Of a stretch of DNA of 64,000 bases, positions 16,020 through 25,345 are shown piece by piece. The first letter of the stretch is position 1, and each line of letters opens with the position of its first letter. Under the pieces are notes generated by a model that had not been told where the DNA came from, searched no databases, and worked only from the letters and a program-made list of their open reading frames with translations. The position numbers and the translations under genes were made by a program. The stretch comes from JACVRW01 sp963825345 (GTDB lineage: Bacteria; Actinomycetota; Thermoleophilia; Solirubrobacterales; Thermoleophilaceae): assembly GCA_963825345.1 (NCBI GenBank), contig CAWGSQ010000011.1, positions 496,001-560,000 of the forward strand. Direction: 5' to 3'.

Positions 16020-16916
16020 ATGGCACGAGCGGGGGCGTCAGGGAAGACGCATGGAGAGCTTGCACGCGCGACGACAACGGTCGCGCTGGTGGCTAACGAG
16101 GGTTCGGGATCGAGCGATCCGGAGCTCTGCGTGGCGCACCTGGAGTCCTCAGGCGCCAGTGTCACGCGCTTCGGTATCGAGCAGCTCGAGCGGGCGGTGA
16201 AGTCGAGCCCCGACCGGCTCGTGGTTGCGGGTGGCGACGGCAGCATCGCGGGAGCGGCTGCCGCAGCCGGCGCGGCGGGTATCCCGCTGGCCGTGGTGCC
16301 GGCGGGGACGGCGAACGACTTCGCCAACCGGCTCGGGCTTCCCTCGGAGCTGTCCGAGGCCTGCGAGCTGGCGGTGCGCGGCAACCGCCTCCGCGAGCTC
16401 GAGCTCGGCTGGATCAACCAGGAACGTCCGTTCGTGAACGTGGCGAGCGCGGGCCTGCCCGCTCCCGCCGCGCGCAAAGCGGGGGCGATGAAGCGCCTCC
16501 TCGGGCCGCTGGCATACGGGCTGGGCGCGCTGAGCGCAGGGCTGACCGCGAAGCCGCTGCGCTGCCTCGTGGACTGCGACGGAGGCGAGCTTCTCGCCGG
16601 CGACGCCTGGCAGGTGACGGTGGCGGCCTCGGGCGCCTTTGGCGCCGGAGCTGCCATCGAGGAAGCCGACCCCACGGATGGAAACCTGGACGTGGTGGCC
16701 ATCGAGGCCGGGCCGCGCCTCGGCCTCGTGGGGCTCGCCTATCGCCTGCGAAGCGGCGGGGTCACGGACCACCCGCGCGCCTTCCACTCGAGCTGCACCA
16801 CGGCTGAGGTGCTCGCCCCCGACGACACGGCCTTCAACGTGGACGGCGAGCTCGTGACACTCGGCCCGGCGCGCTTCACGGTTCAGCCGCGAGCGTTCCG
16901 GCTCGTGGTGGGCTGA
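16020..16916 (+). CDS. diacylglycerol kinase/YegS-type lipid kinase
   Basis: A 298-residue enzyme of the DAGK catalytic-domain family, which phosphorylates diacylglycerol or similar lipids at the membrane. The nucleotide-binding VVAGGDGSIAGAA near residues 68-80 and VVPAGTANDFANRLGLP near 93-109 are diagnostic. The C-terminus has the usual DTAFNVDGELVTLGP before the final strand. I placed the start at ATG 16020, which follows GAGGAG; an in-frame ATG lies at 15972, inside the divergent dehydrogenase gene. Confidence 0.88.
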   Translation: MARAGASGKTHGELARATTTVALVANEGSGSSDPELCVAHLESSGASVTRFGIEQLERAVKSSPDRLVVAGGDGSIAGAAAAAGAAGIPLAVVPAGTANDFANRLGLPSELSEACELAVRGNRLRELELGWINQERPFVNVASAGLPAPAARKAGAMKRLLGPLAYGLGALSAGLTAKPLRCLVDCDGGELLAGDAWQVTVAASGAFGAGAAIEEADPTDGNLDVVAIEAGPRLGLVGLAYRLRSGGVTDHPRAFHSSCTTAEVLAPDDTAFNVDGELVTLGPARFTVQPRAFRLVVG

Positions 16917-16943
16917 CCGCCGTTCCTGGCACGATGAGCGCCA

Positions 16944-17804
16944 GTGATTTGCTCGACCGTCCTCGCGACGGCGCTCCTCGCCGTGCTCGTGAGCGCCTCG
17001 CCCGCCCTGGCCCAGGGCGGCGCCCCCGCGCCCAACTTCGACGAGCCCTGCCCCGCGCTCTATCCGGGCGACGACGCGCCAAAGGAGCGGCTCGCGCGTT
17101 GGATGGGCCGCGCCGCCGCCGAGCGCGGTCTGCCACACGAGCTGCCGGTGATGGCGGCCATCGCGGAGAGCGGCCTGCGCAACCTTCGCGGCGAGAGCTA
17201 CCACGGCTTCTTCGGCATGCACGAGAGCCTGAACCGCGGTGAGTACCGCGGGTTCCCGCGCAGGCCTGAGCTTCAGGTGAAGTGGTTCATCGACACCGCG
17301 TCGTCGGTCCGCCAGCGCCGCGTGGCGGAGACCAGGCCGGATCCGGCCGCGGACTCGACCGATTTCGGGCAGTGGATCGCCGACGTTGAGCGACCCGCAG
17401 CGCAGAACCGCTCCGGCTACCAGCCCCTGCTCGAGGAGGCCAGCCGGCTCGTGGCCGGCATGTGCGCCGCACCAGTCCACGACGACGTGACCCCGCCGAC
17501 TCTGATCGCGCAGATCGCAGCGCGCCAGCACCCGCTTGCCGCGGGCGGGATTGTCGTGAGCACGCGATGCCCAGACCAGGACTGCCTCGTCGGGGCGAGC
17601 GCGAGCATCGGTGAGCGGACGCTCCGAGCGGCCGCGCGAGAGCCGGCCGCGCGCGGCTCCAGCGTCATCTCGCTGGCCGTTCCGCGTGCGGTGCGCCGCT
17701 CCCTGCGGGCCGGGCGCAGCGTCCGGGCGCGGGTGGTCGTCTGCGCCGCCGATCCCGCGGCGAACGCCGCCACGCGCCAGCGCTCCGTGCTGCTCCTTCC
17801 CTGA
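16944..17804 (+). CDS. secreted lysozyme/transglycosylase-like protein
   Basis: A 286-residue exported protein with a signal peptide at residues 1-23 (ending PALA). Residues 45-165 resemble a lysozyme-like/SLT domain, with a candidate catalytic Glu in PVMAAIAESGLRN (E75) and GFFGMHES near residue 89. Residues 180-286 form a second beta-rich domain with paired Cys (CPDQDC). Peptidoglycan cleavage is a reasonable inference, but the motif set is incomplete compared with ordinary SLT proteins. The next gene starts 14 bases on. Confidence 0.7.
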   Translation: MICSTVLATALLAVLVSASPALAQGGAPAPNFDEPCPALYPGDDAPKERLARWMGRAAAERGLPHELPVMAAIAESGLRNLRGESYHGFFGMHESLNRGEYRGFPRRPELQVKWFIDTASSVRQRRVAETRPDPAADSTDFGQWIADVERPAAQNRSGYQPLLEEASRLVAGMCAAPVHDDVTPPTLIAQIAARQHPLAAGGIVVSTRCPDQDCLVGASASIGERTLRAAAREPAARGSSVISLAVPRAVRRSLRAGRSVRARVVVCAADPAANAATRQRSVLLLP

Positions 17805-17817
17805 GTACTCTCGGACG

Positions 17818-18685
17818 ATGGCCAGGGACACCGGGCTTCCGAGCGCCGACGCTCAGTACGACTTCAGCCGCGCCCGCCGCCGGCGCGCCCTCGCGCGGCT
17901 CTCCGCCCGACTTCGCCGAGTCGACGACGTGAACCACATCCTGCCGTTCGAGGAGGTCGCCCGGGCCCTGGGCCGCATAGGCGAGCGGCGCCTCGGCCTG
18001 GAGCTGATCGAGCTCGACTCGATCGTCGGGACGGTCGACCGCTCGGGCGAGTTCGACCGCGACTTCCGCCCCACCTCGCCACGGGTCCGGGAGCGCTGGC
18101 AGCGGATCAACCTGGCCCAGCGAAAGGGCGAGGCGATGCCGCCGATCGACGTCTACCGGATCGGCGAGCTGCACTTCGTGAAGGACGGGCACCACCGTGT
18201 ATCGGTGGCCCATGCCCTCGGCCACCGGGACATCAACGCCTACGTGACCGAGGTGCTCACCCAGGTCGGCGCGGATCGCGAGATCCGGCTGAGGGATCTG
18301 CCGCTGAAGAGCCACCAGCGCCTCTTCTTCGAGCGCGTGCCCCTGGCGGACGAGGCGCGCAAGCGCATCCACCTGAGCGACGAGTGGCGCTTCGCCGCGC
18401 TGGCCGAGGCCGTCGAGGCGTGGGGATTTCGCGCGAGCCAGGCGCGCGGGCAGGAGCTATCGCGCCAGGAGGTGGCCGAGTCGTGGTTCCGGGACGAGTA
18501 CGAGCCCGTCGTGGAGATGCTGCGCGAGGCGCAGCTCGTGCCGAAGGGTGTGAGCGACACCGAGGCGTACATGAAGGTCGCGCACCTGCGCTACCTGATC
18601 CTGCGCACGCACGAGTGGACCGACGACGTGATCGACGCCATCCGCCACGACCTCGAGCACCCAGGGCTCGAGGACGACACGATGG

Positions 18686-18714
<29 letters not shown>
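17818..18714 (+). CDS. ParB/Srx-fold nuclease-like domain protein
   Basis: A 298-residue cytoplasmic protein. DVYRIGELHFVKDGHHRVSV near residues 111-130 is the ParB N-terminal (Srx-fold) nucleotide-binding motif. Unlike chromosome-partition ParB there is no recognisable HTH and no ParA nearby. The C-terminal half is helical and charged. ATG 17818 gives MARDTGLPSADAQYDF; an upstream in-frame extension is antisense-type Arg-rich sequence. Stand-alone proteins of this type are common in actinobacteria and uncharacterised. It overlaps the convergent ABC ATPase gene by 29 bases. Confidence 0.75.
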
Positions 18715-19939
<1,225 letters not shown>

Positions 19940-19950
19940 TTATCTCCCCC

Positions 19951-21426
19951 TCATCGGGTTCCTACCCCTTCGTCAGACCGGGTAATCACCCCGGAGTGTC
20001 CCGCGAGCGCTCCCTTGCTCCAGGCGCCGGGCGCGGTCTCGAGCACGAGCTCGCCGCCGAGCGGCGCGCGCGCCTCCTCCGAAGTCGTGTTGATGGCGAT
20101 CAGATGGTCTCCGCGGCGGTAGGCGAGCACGCCCGGCTCGGCATCGAGCAGCTCGAAGCCGTCGCCCAACACCCTCCTCAGAGTCAGCAGATCGCGGACC
20201 AGCGAGAGGGTCGAGCGAGGATCCTCGCGCTGGTCCTCGACGTTGGTCTGCTCCGGGTCCACGGGCGGCAGCCACGCCTCCCCCGCACTGAACCCGCCGC
20301 TGGCTGATGCGTCCCACTGCATCGGGTGCCGGAAGCGGTCGCGGCCAGCGCGGTCGTACACCCGCTCACCACCGGGGCCGTCCCCGAGCCCGATCTCGTC
20401 GCCCTGATAGAGGAAGGCCGGCCCCGGCAGCGTGAGCAGCAGGAGCGCCGCCGCACGAGCGTTCGCCGCCCCGAAGCGGGTCACGAGCCTGCCGAAGTCG
20501 TGGTTCGAGAGCACCCACGCCGCCCCGGGCCGGGCCGTTGTGGCAGCCACGGCCCGGCGGAGGTGGTCGGCATCCCACGGCGCATGCAGCAGCTCGAATG
20601 CAAAGGCCACATCGAGGTGCTCCAGGTACGGCTGCCACTTCGCGCTCGGCAGGTACACCTCCCCCACGAGCAGAGCGTCCCCCACCGCCTCGCGGATCCG
20701 CGCAAGCGCCTGACCGGTGTCCGGCGCGTTGCGCGAGTTGGTGTGCGCGAACTTCCCCTCGTCCGCGCGCAGCGGCAGTCCGAACGGTTCGGTCGCGGGC
20801 GGGTCGTCTCGCAACTGCGCGTCCTTCAGGAGCCGGTCGATCGCGTCCACGCGGTAGCCCGCGATACCGCGCTCGATCCAGAAGCGGAGCGCGTGCTGCA
20901 TCGCCGCCACGACCTCCGGATTGCGCCAGTCGAGGTCCGGCTGCTCCGGATAGAACGAGTGCAGGTAATAGCGCCCGTCCAGCGGGCTCCACGCGGGGCC
21001 CCCGAACGCGGAGGTCCAGTTGTTCGGCGCGTCCGACCAGATGTACCAGTCCGGATGCTCCCTGAACCACGGGTGCTCGATCGACGTGTGGCACGGCACG
21101 AGGTCGAGCAGCACTCGCAGGCCGCGCTCGCGTGCCGCCGCCACGAGGCCGTCGAAGTCGTCGAGCGAGCCGAACACCGGGTCGACGTCCTCGTAGTCGG
21201 CCACGTCGTACCCGAAGTCGTGCATCGGGGACGGATAGATCGGCGACAGCCAGAGCGCATCCACGCCCAGCCAGGCGAGGTGGTCGAGCCGCTGCTCGAT
21301 TCCCCTGAGATCGCCAACGCCGTCGCCGTCAGAGTCCTGGAACGAACGCGGATAGATCTGGTAGATGACGGCGTCCTGCCACCACATGCGGCGCGTGAGG
21401 CTAGTGGTTCCCGGGACGACGAGCAC
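19951..21426 (-). CDS. GH13 alpha-glucosidase
   Basis: A 491-residue cytoplasmic glycoside hydrolase family 13 enzyme. It begins WWQDAVIYQIYPRSFQDSDG, typical of oligo-1,6-/alpha-glucosidases. The nucleophile Asp is in GYRVDAIDRL near residue 205, the acid Glu in LVGEVYLPSAKW near 258, and the third Asp in WVLSNHDFGRLVTRFG near 312. The C-terminus is a small beta domain. Starts GTG 21426 and ATG 21387 are both possible, and the latter fits the family better. Location inside the transporter operon indicates hydrolysis of imported alpha-glucosides such as maltose, isomaltose or trehalose-like sugars. Confidence 0.92.
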   Translation of the reverse strand: MLVVPGTTSLTRRMWWQDAVIYQIYPRSFQDSDGDGVGDLRGIEQRLDHLAWLGVDALWLSPIYPSPMHDFGYDVADYEDVDPVFGSLDDFDGLVAAARERGLRVLLDLVPCHTSIEHPWFREHPDWYIWSDAPNNWTSAFGGPAWSPLDGRYYLHSFYPEQPDLDWRNPEVVAAMQHALRFWIERGIAGYRVDAIDRLLKDAQLRDDPPATEPFGLPLRADEGKFAHTNSRNAPDTGQALARIREAVGDALLVGEVYLPSAKWQPYLEHLDVAFAFELLHAPWDADHLRRAVAATTARPGAAWVLSNHDFGRLVTRFGAANARAAALLLLTLPGPAFLYQGDEIGLGDGPGGERVYDRAGRDRFRHPMQWDASASGGFSAGEAWLPPVDPEQTNVEDQREDPRSTLSLVRDLLTLRRVLGDGFELLDAEPGVLAYRRGDHLIAINTTSEEARAPLGGELVLETAPGAWSKGALAGHSGVITRSDEGVGTR

Positions 21427-21440
21427 TGATGGGATCGACC

Positions 21441-21522
21441 GTCCTGCCTAAACGACCCATGCGGTACATAGGGCAGGACAGTCGCCGACGCCCGACCCCT
21501 TCACCGCTGCCGTTCGACGGCA
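21441..21522 (-). promoter_or_regulatory. intercistronic hairpins between permease and glucosidase genes
   Basis: The 108-base gap holds two inverted repeats. GTCCTGCC (21441-21448) pairs with GGCAGGAC (21472-21479) around a 23-base loop. TGCCGT-TCG-ACGGCA (21508-21522) is a perfect short hairpin just after the permease stop. Neither has a T-run. They may stabilise the upstream mRNA or attenuate readthrough, which would make the transporter mRNA more abundant than that of the glucosidase and ATPase. The longer repeat could also be an operator for a promoter within the gap. Confidence 0.45.
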
Positions 21523-21534
21523 CCAGGGAGCACG

Positions 21535-22458
21535 TCAGCCCTTAACGGCGCCGGCCGTCATGCCGGCCACGATCCGCTTCTGGAAGATGATCACCAGGAG
21601 CACGAGCGGGATCGTGATCACCACGGACGCCGCGCTGATCGTCCCGAGCGGGACCTCGAACTTCTGGCTGCCCGTGAAGTTCGCCACGGACACGGGCACC
21701 GTGAAGGCATCGGGCGAGCTTGTGAGCGTGACCGCGAGCAGGAACTCGTTCCAGACGAAGAACGCCGTGAGCAGGCCGGCCGTGACGAGGCCGGGCGCGG
21801 CCAGCGGCAGCACGACCTTGCGGAACGCCTGGAAGTAGGTGGCCCCGTCCACGAGCGCCGCCTCCTCGAGCTCCTTCGGGATCTCCTTGAAGAACGAGGT
21901 GAGGATGTAGATCGCAAGCGGGAGCGCGAACGTCAGGTACGGGATGATCAGGCCGATCCGCGTGTCGTAGATCCCGATGTCGGTCCACAGCTTGAAGATC
22001 GGAGCCGCGATCGCGATCGCCGGGAATGTGGAGATCGACAGGATGATCGCCAGGATCAGGAACTTGCGCTTGAAGCGCAGGCGCGCGAGGGCGTAGGCGG
22101 CGAAGGCGCCCACGATCAGCGCGAGGATCGTCGTGACGGTCGTGATGATCACGCTGTTCTTCAGCGCCGAGGTGAAGTTGTCGTTCTTGAAGATCGAGCT
22201 GTAGTTGTCGAGCGTCGGGTTCGGCGGGAAGATGTCCGACGACGAGAGGTCCGAGCCGGTCTTCAGCGACACGTTGATAAGCCAGTAGAAGGGGAACAGG
22301 CAGAAGACGCAGATGAGGATCACGGCGATCCACATGAACAGTGGACGGACCCAGTTGCGCCGCGGGCCCCGTCGTGCAACCGCCCGAGCCTCCTCGCGCT
22401 CCTTCTCGCCCTCGCGGACGCCGGTGCCGGGTGTGACGACTCCGCCGGATGCCTCCAT
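21535..22458 (-). CDS. sugar ABC transporter permease (MalG type)
   Basis: A 307-residue inner-membrane permease with six helices. The cytosolic N-terminus (residues 1-35) is charged, and the first helix is MWIAVILICVFCLFPFYWLI. The EAA loop that contacts the ATPase is ELEEAALVDGATYFQAFRKV near residues 207-226, followed by LPLAAPGL. ATG 22458 overlaps the preceding stop in TGATG. The frame is open further upstream but that sequence is not permease-like. It pairs with the MalF-type gene next to it. Confidence 0.92.
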   Translation of the reverse strand: MEASGGVVTPGTGVREGEKEREEARAVARRGPRRNWVRPLFMWIAVILICVFCLFPFYWLINVSLKTGSDLSSSDIFPPNPTLDNYSSIFKNDNFTSALKNSVIITTVTTILALIVGAFAAYALARLRFKRKFLILAIILSISTFPAIAIAAPIFKLWTDIGIYDTRIGLIIPYLTFALPLAIYILTSFFKEIPKELEEAALVDGATYFQAFRKVVLPLAAPGLVTAGLLTAFFVWNEFLLAVTLTSSPDAFTVPVSVANFTGSQKFEVPLGTISAASVVITIPLVLLVIIFQKRIVAGMTAGAVKG

Positions 22459-23396
22459 CAGCCCTCCTCCGCCAGCGACCTGATGTTGCCGCCGACCGTG
22501 CGGATGTAGATGAACGAAACCGCCATCACGAGGATGAAGGTGAGCACCGACAGCGCCGAGCCGTAGCCGATCAGGCGGTTGGCGGTGAGCTCCTGGTGTG
22601 CGATCAGCGAGAGCGTGGTCGTGCCGTTGGAGCCACCCGTGAGCACGTATGGCAGGTCGAAGATCCTGAGCGCGTCGAGGGTGCGGAAGATCAGCGCCAC
22701 GAGGATCGCCGGCATCAACAGCGGGATCGTGATTCGTCTGAAGCGCTGCCAGGTCGTGGCGCCGTCGACCTTGGCGGCGTCGTAGACGTCGTCTGGGATC
22801 ACCTGGAGCCCGGCAAGGAGCAGCAGCGCCATGAACGGCGCCGTCTTCCAGACGTCGGCGAGGATCATCACGGCCATGGCATAGCCCTCCTGGCCGAGCC
22901 AGACGACGTCGCCCCCGATCCCGATCGCTTCCAGGATCTGCGGGGCGAGGCCGAGGTTCGGCTCGAACAGCGTGCGCCACGTGATCGCGCTCACCACGGT
23001 GAGCACCGCCCACGGCACCAGGACCACCGTGCGCAGGATGCCGCGTCCCTTGAATGCCTCGTGCATCGCGATGGCCATCCCGAGACCGATTGCGAGCTCG
23101 AGGGCCACCGAGATGCCACTGAAGATGAACGTGTTCTTGACGGCCGCCCAGAACTCGCTGGAACCGAACGCCTCCGTGTAGTTGTCGAAGCCCGCGAACC
23201 GCCACTTTCCGGGCACGCGGACGCTGTACTCGGTCAGCGACAGCCAGATCGCGTACCCGATCGGGTACGCCGCCACCAGCGCGATGACGGCCATGGCCGG
23301 AGTGAGGAGGAGCGCGGCTAGGCGCCTCTCCTCACTCCCGTAGGTCTTGCCGCGCTTCTTGCGGCCTCGACCCAATTTGGCCGTTGCGGCCTCCAT
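22458..23396 (-). CDS. sugar ABC transporter permease (MalF type)
   Basis: A 312-residue permease with a basic N-terminus, a first helix LAALLLTPAMAVIALVAAYP near residues 26-45 and five more helices. The EAA loop is DVYDAAKVDGATTWQRFRRI near residues 203-222, followed by TIPLLMPAI. The start lies four bases after the binding-protein stop, consistent with one transcript. Function is import of oligosaccharide delivered by the upstream lipoprotein. Confidence 0.92.
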   Translation of the reverse strand: MEAATAKLGRGRKKRGKTYGSEERRLAALLLTPAMAVIALVAAYPIGYAIWLSLTEYSVRVPGKWRFAGFDNYTEAFGSSEFWAAVKNTFIFSGISVALELAIGLGMAIAMHEAFKGRGILRTVVLVPWAVLTVVSAITWRTLFEPNLGLAPQILEAIGIGGDVVWLGQEGYAMAVMILADVWKTAPFMALLLLAGLQVIPDDVYDAAKVDGATTWQRFRRITIPLLMPAILVALIFRTLDALRIFDLPYVLTGGSNGTTTLSLIAHQELTANRLIGYGSALSVLTFILVMAVSFIYIRTVGGNIRSLAEEG

Positions 23397-23400
23397 GCCT

Positions 23401-24663
23401 CTAGAACGTCTCGAGTGCCTTCTGGATCTCGTCGTTCATCTTGCTCGACGCCTCGTCGGGAGACATGTCCCCCTGAAGCGCCGCGTACACGTTGTTGAAG
23501 ATCGCCTCGCTGATCTGCGGATAGACCGGCGACACCGGGCGCGGCTGCGCCTGGTCGATGGCGTCCCTCAGTTCCGCGGCGAACGGCATTGCCTTCTTCA
23601 CCTCTGGGTCGTCGTAGACGGCGGTGACCGTCGGCGGCAGCGATGCCTCCGTCGCCATGATCTTCTCCTGCTCCGGAGCCGTGGCGAACTCGATGAACGC
23701 GAGCGAACCCGGCTTGTTCTTCGAGTACGCCGAGATCGCCAGGTTGTAGCCGCCGAGCACGCCTGCGCCCTCGTTCCCGGCAAAGCCGGGGAACGTGGCG
23801 ATGTCGAACTTGTCCGCGATCTTCGAGTCCTTCCCGAGCCCGTAGGCGTACGGCCAGTTGCGCATGAACGTGGCGTTTCCGGACTCGAACGCGCGCCGCG
23901 ACTCCTCTTCCTTGTAGGTCGTCACAGCCTTCGGAGCGTCACCGTTCGCGACGCCGTCGGCCATGAACTTGAGGGCGTCCTTGACCTCCTGCGAGTCGGC
24001 CGTAGCCTCCTTGCCGTCCTCGGAGAGCACGCTGCCCCCCGCGCTGTAGACGAGCTCGAGGAAGTTCACGGTCAGGCCCTCGTAGCGGAAGCCCTGGTAG
24101 ACGACACCGTCGTTCTCCCCGGCCTCCTTGTAGAGGTCCTCCCAGTTATCGGGCGCCTTGTCGACCTGATCGGTCCGGTAGTAGATGAAGCCGGCGTTCG
24201 AGTTGAACGGGACAGCCCAGTTCTTGCCTTCGAACTCCGTGGTGTCCACGGTGGACTGGATGAACTTGTCGCCGTTCTCAGTGATGAAGTCCGAGACGTC
24301 GAGCAGCCAGCCCTGTGCCGCGTACTCCGCGGTCCAGATCACATCCGTGCCGAGCACGTCGCACTCGGTTGACTTGGCCTGGAGGCGCTGAACCTGGAGC
24401 CGGCGCTGCTCGCCCGCGTCCTCAGGCAGCTCGAGGAGCTTGACATTGGCCTCCGGATTCGCCTTGTTGAAGCTGTCGACGACCGTGCCGAACGCGCCAC
24501 TGGTGTCCTTGCCGATGCACCAGGTCACGTTGCCCGAGGCCTTGGCCTGGGTCGCCTTCTCGGCGTCGCCGCTGGCGCCGCTATCGCTGTCGTCGCTTCC
24601 GCAACCGGCGATCGCCAGAGCAACCGTCGCCACCAACACGGCCATCAACCGCGGGGTCTTCAT
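23401..24663 (-). CDS. sugar-binding lipoprotein of ABC transporter
   Basis: A 420-residue family-1 extracellular solute-binding protein. It has a lipoprotein signal with lipobox LAIAGC around residue 20, then an acidic Ser/Asp/Gly linker (GSDDSDSGASG). Typical segments follow: AVPFNSNAGFIYYRTDQVD near residue 165, and MRNWPYAYG and GFAGNEGAGVLGGYNLAIS in the second half. This is the first gene of the alpha-glucoside operon and is preceded by a strong ribosome-binding site (GAGGAGGAGGG). The exact sugar is not determined. Confidence 0.92.
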   Translation of the reverse strand: MKTPRLMAVLVATVALAIAGCGSDDSDSGASGDAEKATQAKASGNVTWCIGKDTSGAFGTVVDSFNKANPEANVKLLELPEDAGEQRRLQVQRLQAKSTECDVLGTDVIWTAEYAAQGWLLDVSDFITENGDKFIQSTVDTTEFEGKNWAVPFNSNAGFIYYRTDQVDKAPDNWEDLYKEAGENDGVVYQGFRYEGLTVNFLELVYSAGGSVLSEDGKEATADSQEVKDALKFMADGVANGDAPKAVTTYKEEESRRAFESGNATFMRNWPYAYGLGKDSKIADKFDIATFPGFAGNEGAGVLGGYNLAISAYSKNKPGSLAFIEFATAPEQEKIMATEASLPPTVTAVYDDPEVKKAMPFAAELRDAIDQAQPRPVSPVYPQISEAIFNNVYAALQGDMSPDEASSKMNDEIQKALETF

Positions 24664-24752
24664 CAGAGAGTTCCCTCCTCCTCGGGCACGTTCAATTTGG
24701 CGATACCCGCTGCGCGCGGGAACTACTCCGATGGGCGCGACGCAATCTGCGC
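24664..24752 (-). promoter_or_regulatory. putative promoter/operator region of the alpha-glucoside operon
   Basis: This 89-base gap lies upstream of the binding-protein gene. It contains the imperfectly spaced palindrome CCCGC-TGCGC-GCGGG at 24706-24720, a plausible repressor site, and the ribosome-binding GAGGAGGAGGG just before ATG 24663. No sugar-type (LacI/ROK) regulator gene is present nearby. I could not assign -35/-10 boxes with confidence. Confidence 0.35.
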
Positions 24753-25334
24753 TTAACGCGGGGCGCCGGCGGTCTGATCGGCGTGCTTGCCCTCGCAGAT
24801 CTCCTCCGCCATCTTGTCGCAGAAGGCCGGGAGGTCGTCAGGCTTGCGGCTCGAGACGAGGCCGTTGTCCACTACGACCTCCTCGTCGACCCAGTTACCG
24901 CCCGCATTGCGGATGTCCGTCTGCAGGCTCGGCCACGACGTGATCTTGCGGTCGCGCACCACGTCGGCCTCGACGAGCGTCCAGGGGCCGTGGCAGATCG
25001 CGGCCACCGGCTTGCCGGCCTCGAAGAACGAGCGCGCGAAGCTCACGGCGTTCTCGTCGGCCCGCAGGAAGTCCGGGTTGGCCACTCCGCCCGGCAGCAC
25101 CAGGCCGTCATAGTCGCCCTCGCTGGCCTCGCCGACCGTGCGGTCGACCTTGAACGTGTCGCCCTTGTCGAGGTGGTTGAAGCCCTGAATCTCGCCGCTC
25201 TCGAGCGAGACGAGCTCGGCCGTGCCGCCCTCATCCTCGACCTTCTTCCAGGGCTCGGTCAGCTCGACCTGCTCCACGCCGTCCGTCGCGAGAAACGCGA
25301 CCCTCTTGCCTTCAAGTCTTTGTCCCATGTCCAT
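24753..25334 (-). CDS. PfpI/DJ-1 family type-1 glutamine amidotransferase-like protein
   Basis: A 193-residue DJ-1/PfpI-fold protein. The nucleophile elbow is PVAAICHGPWTLVEADVV near residues 109-126, with Cys followed by His as in PfpI peptidases and glyoxalase-III-like enzymes. GLVLPGGVANPDFLR near residue 78 forms the oxyanion-side loop. Members act as stress-related deglycases, glyoxalases or peptidases; which applies here is unknown. ATG 25334 and ATG 25328 are equivalent starts. The amine oxidase gene lies 11 bases upstream on the same strand. Confidence 0.9.
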   Translation of the reverse strand: MDMGQRLEGKRVAFLATDGVEQVELTEPWKKVEDEGGTAELVSLESGEIQGFNHLDKGDTFKVDRTVGEASEGDYDGLVLPGGVANPDFLRADENAVSFARSFFEAGKPVAAICHGPWTLVEADVVRDRKITSWPSLQTDIRNAGGNWVDEEVVVDNGLVSSRKPDDLPAFCDKMAEEICEGKHADQTAGAPR

Positions 25335-25345
25335 CTCGTACCCGG

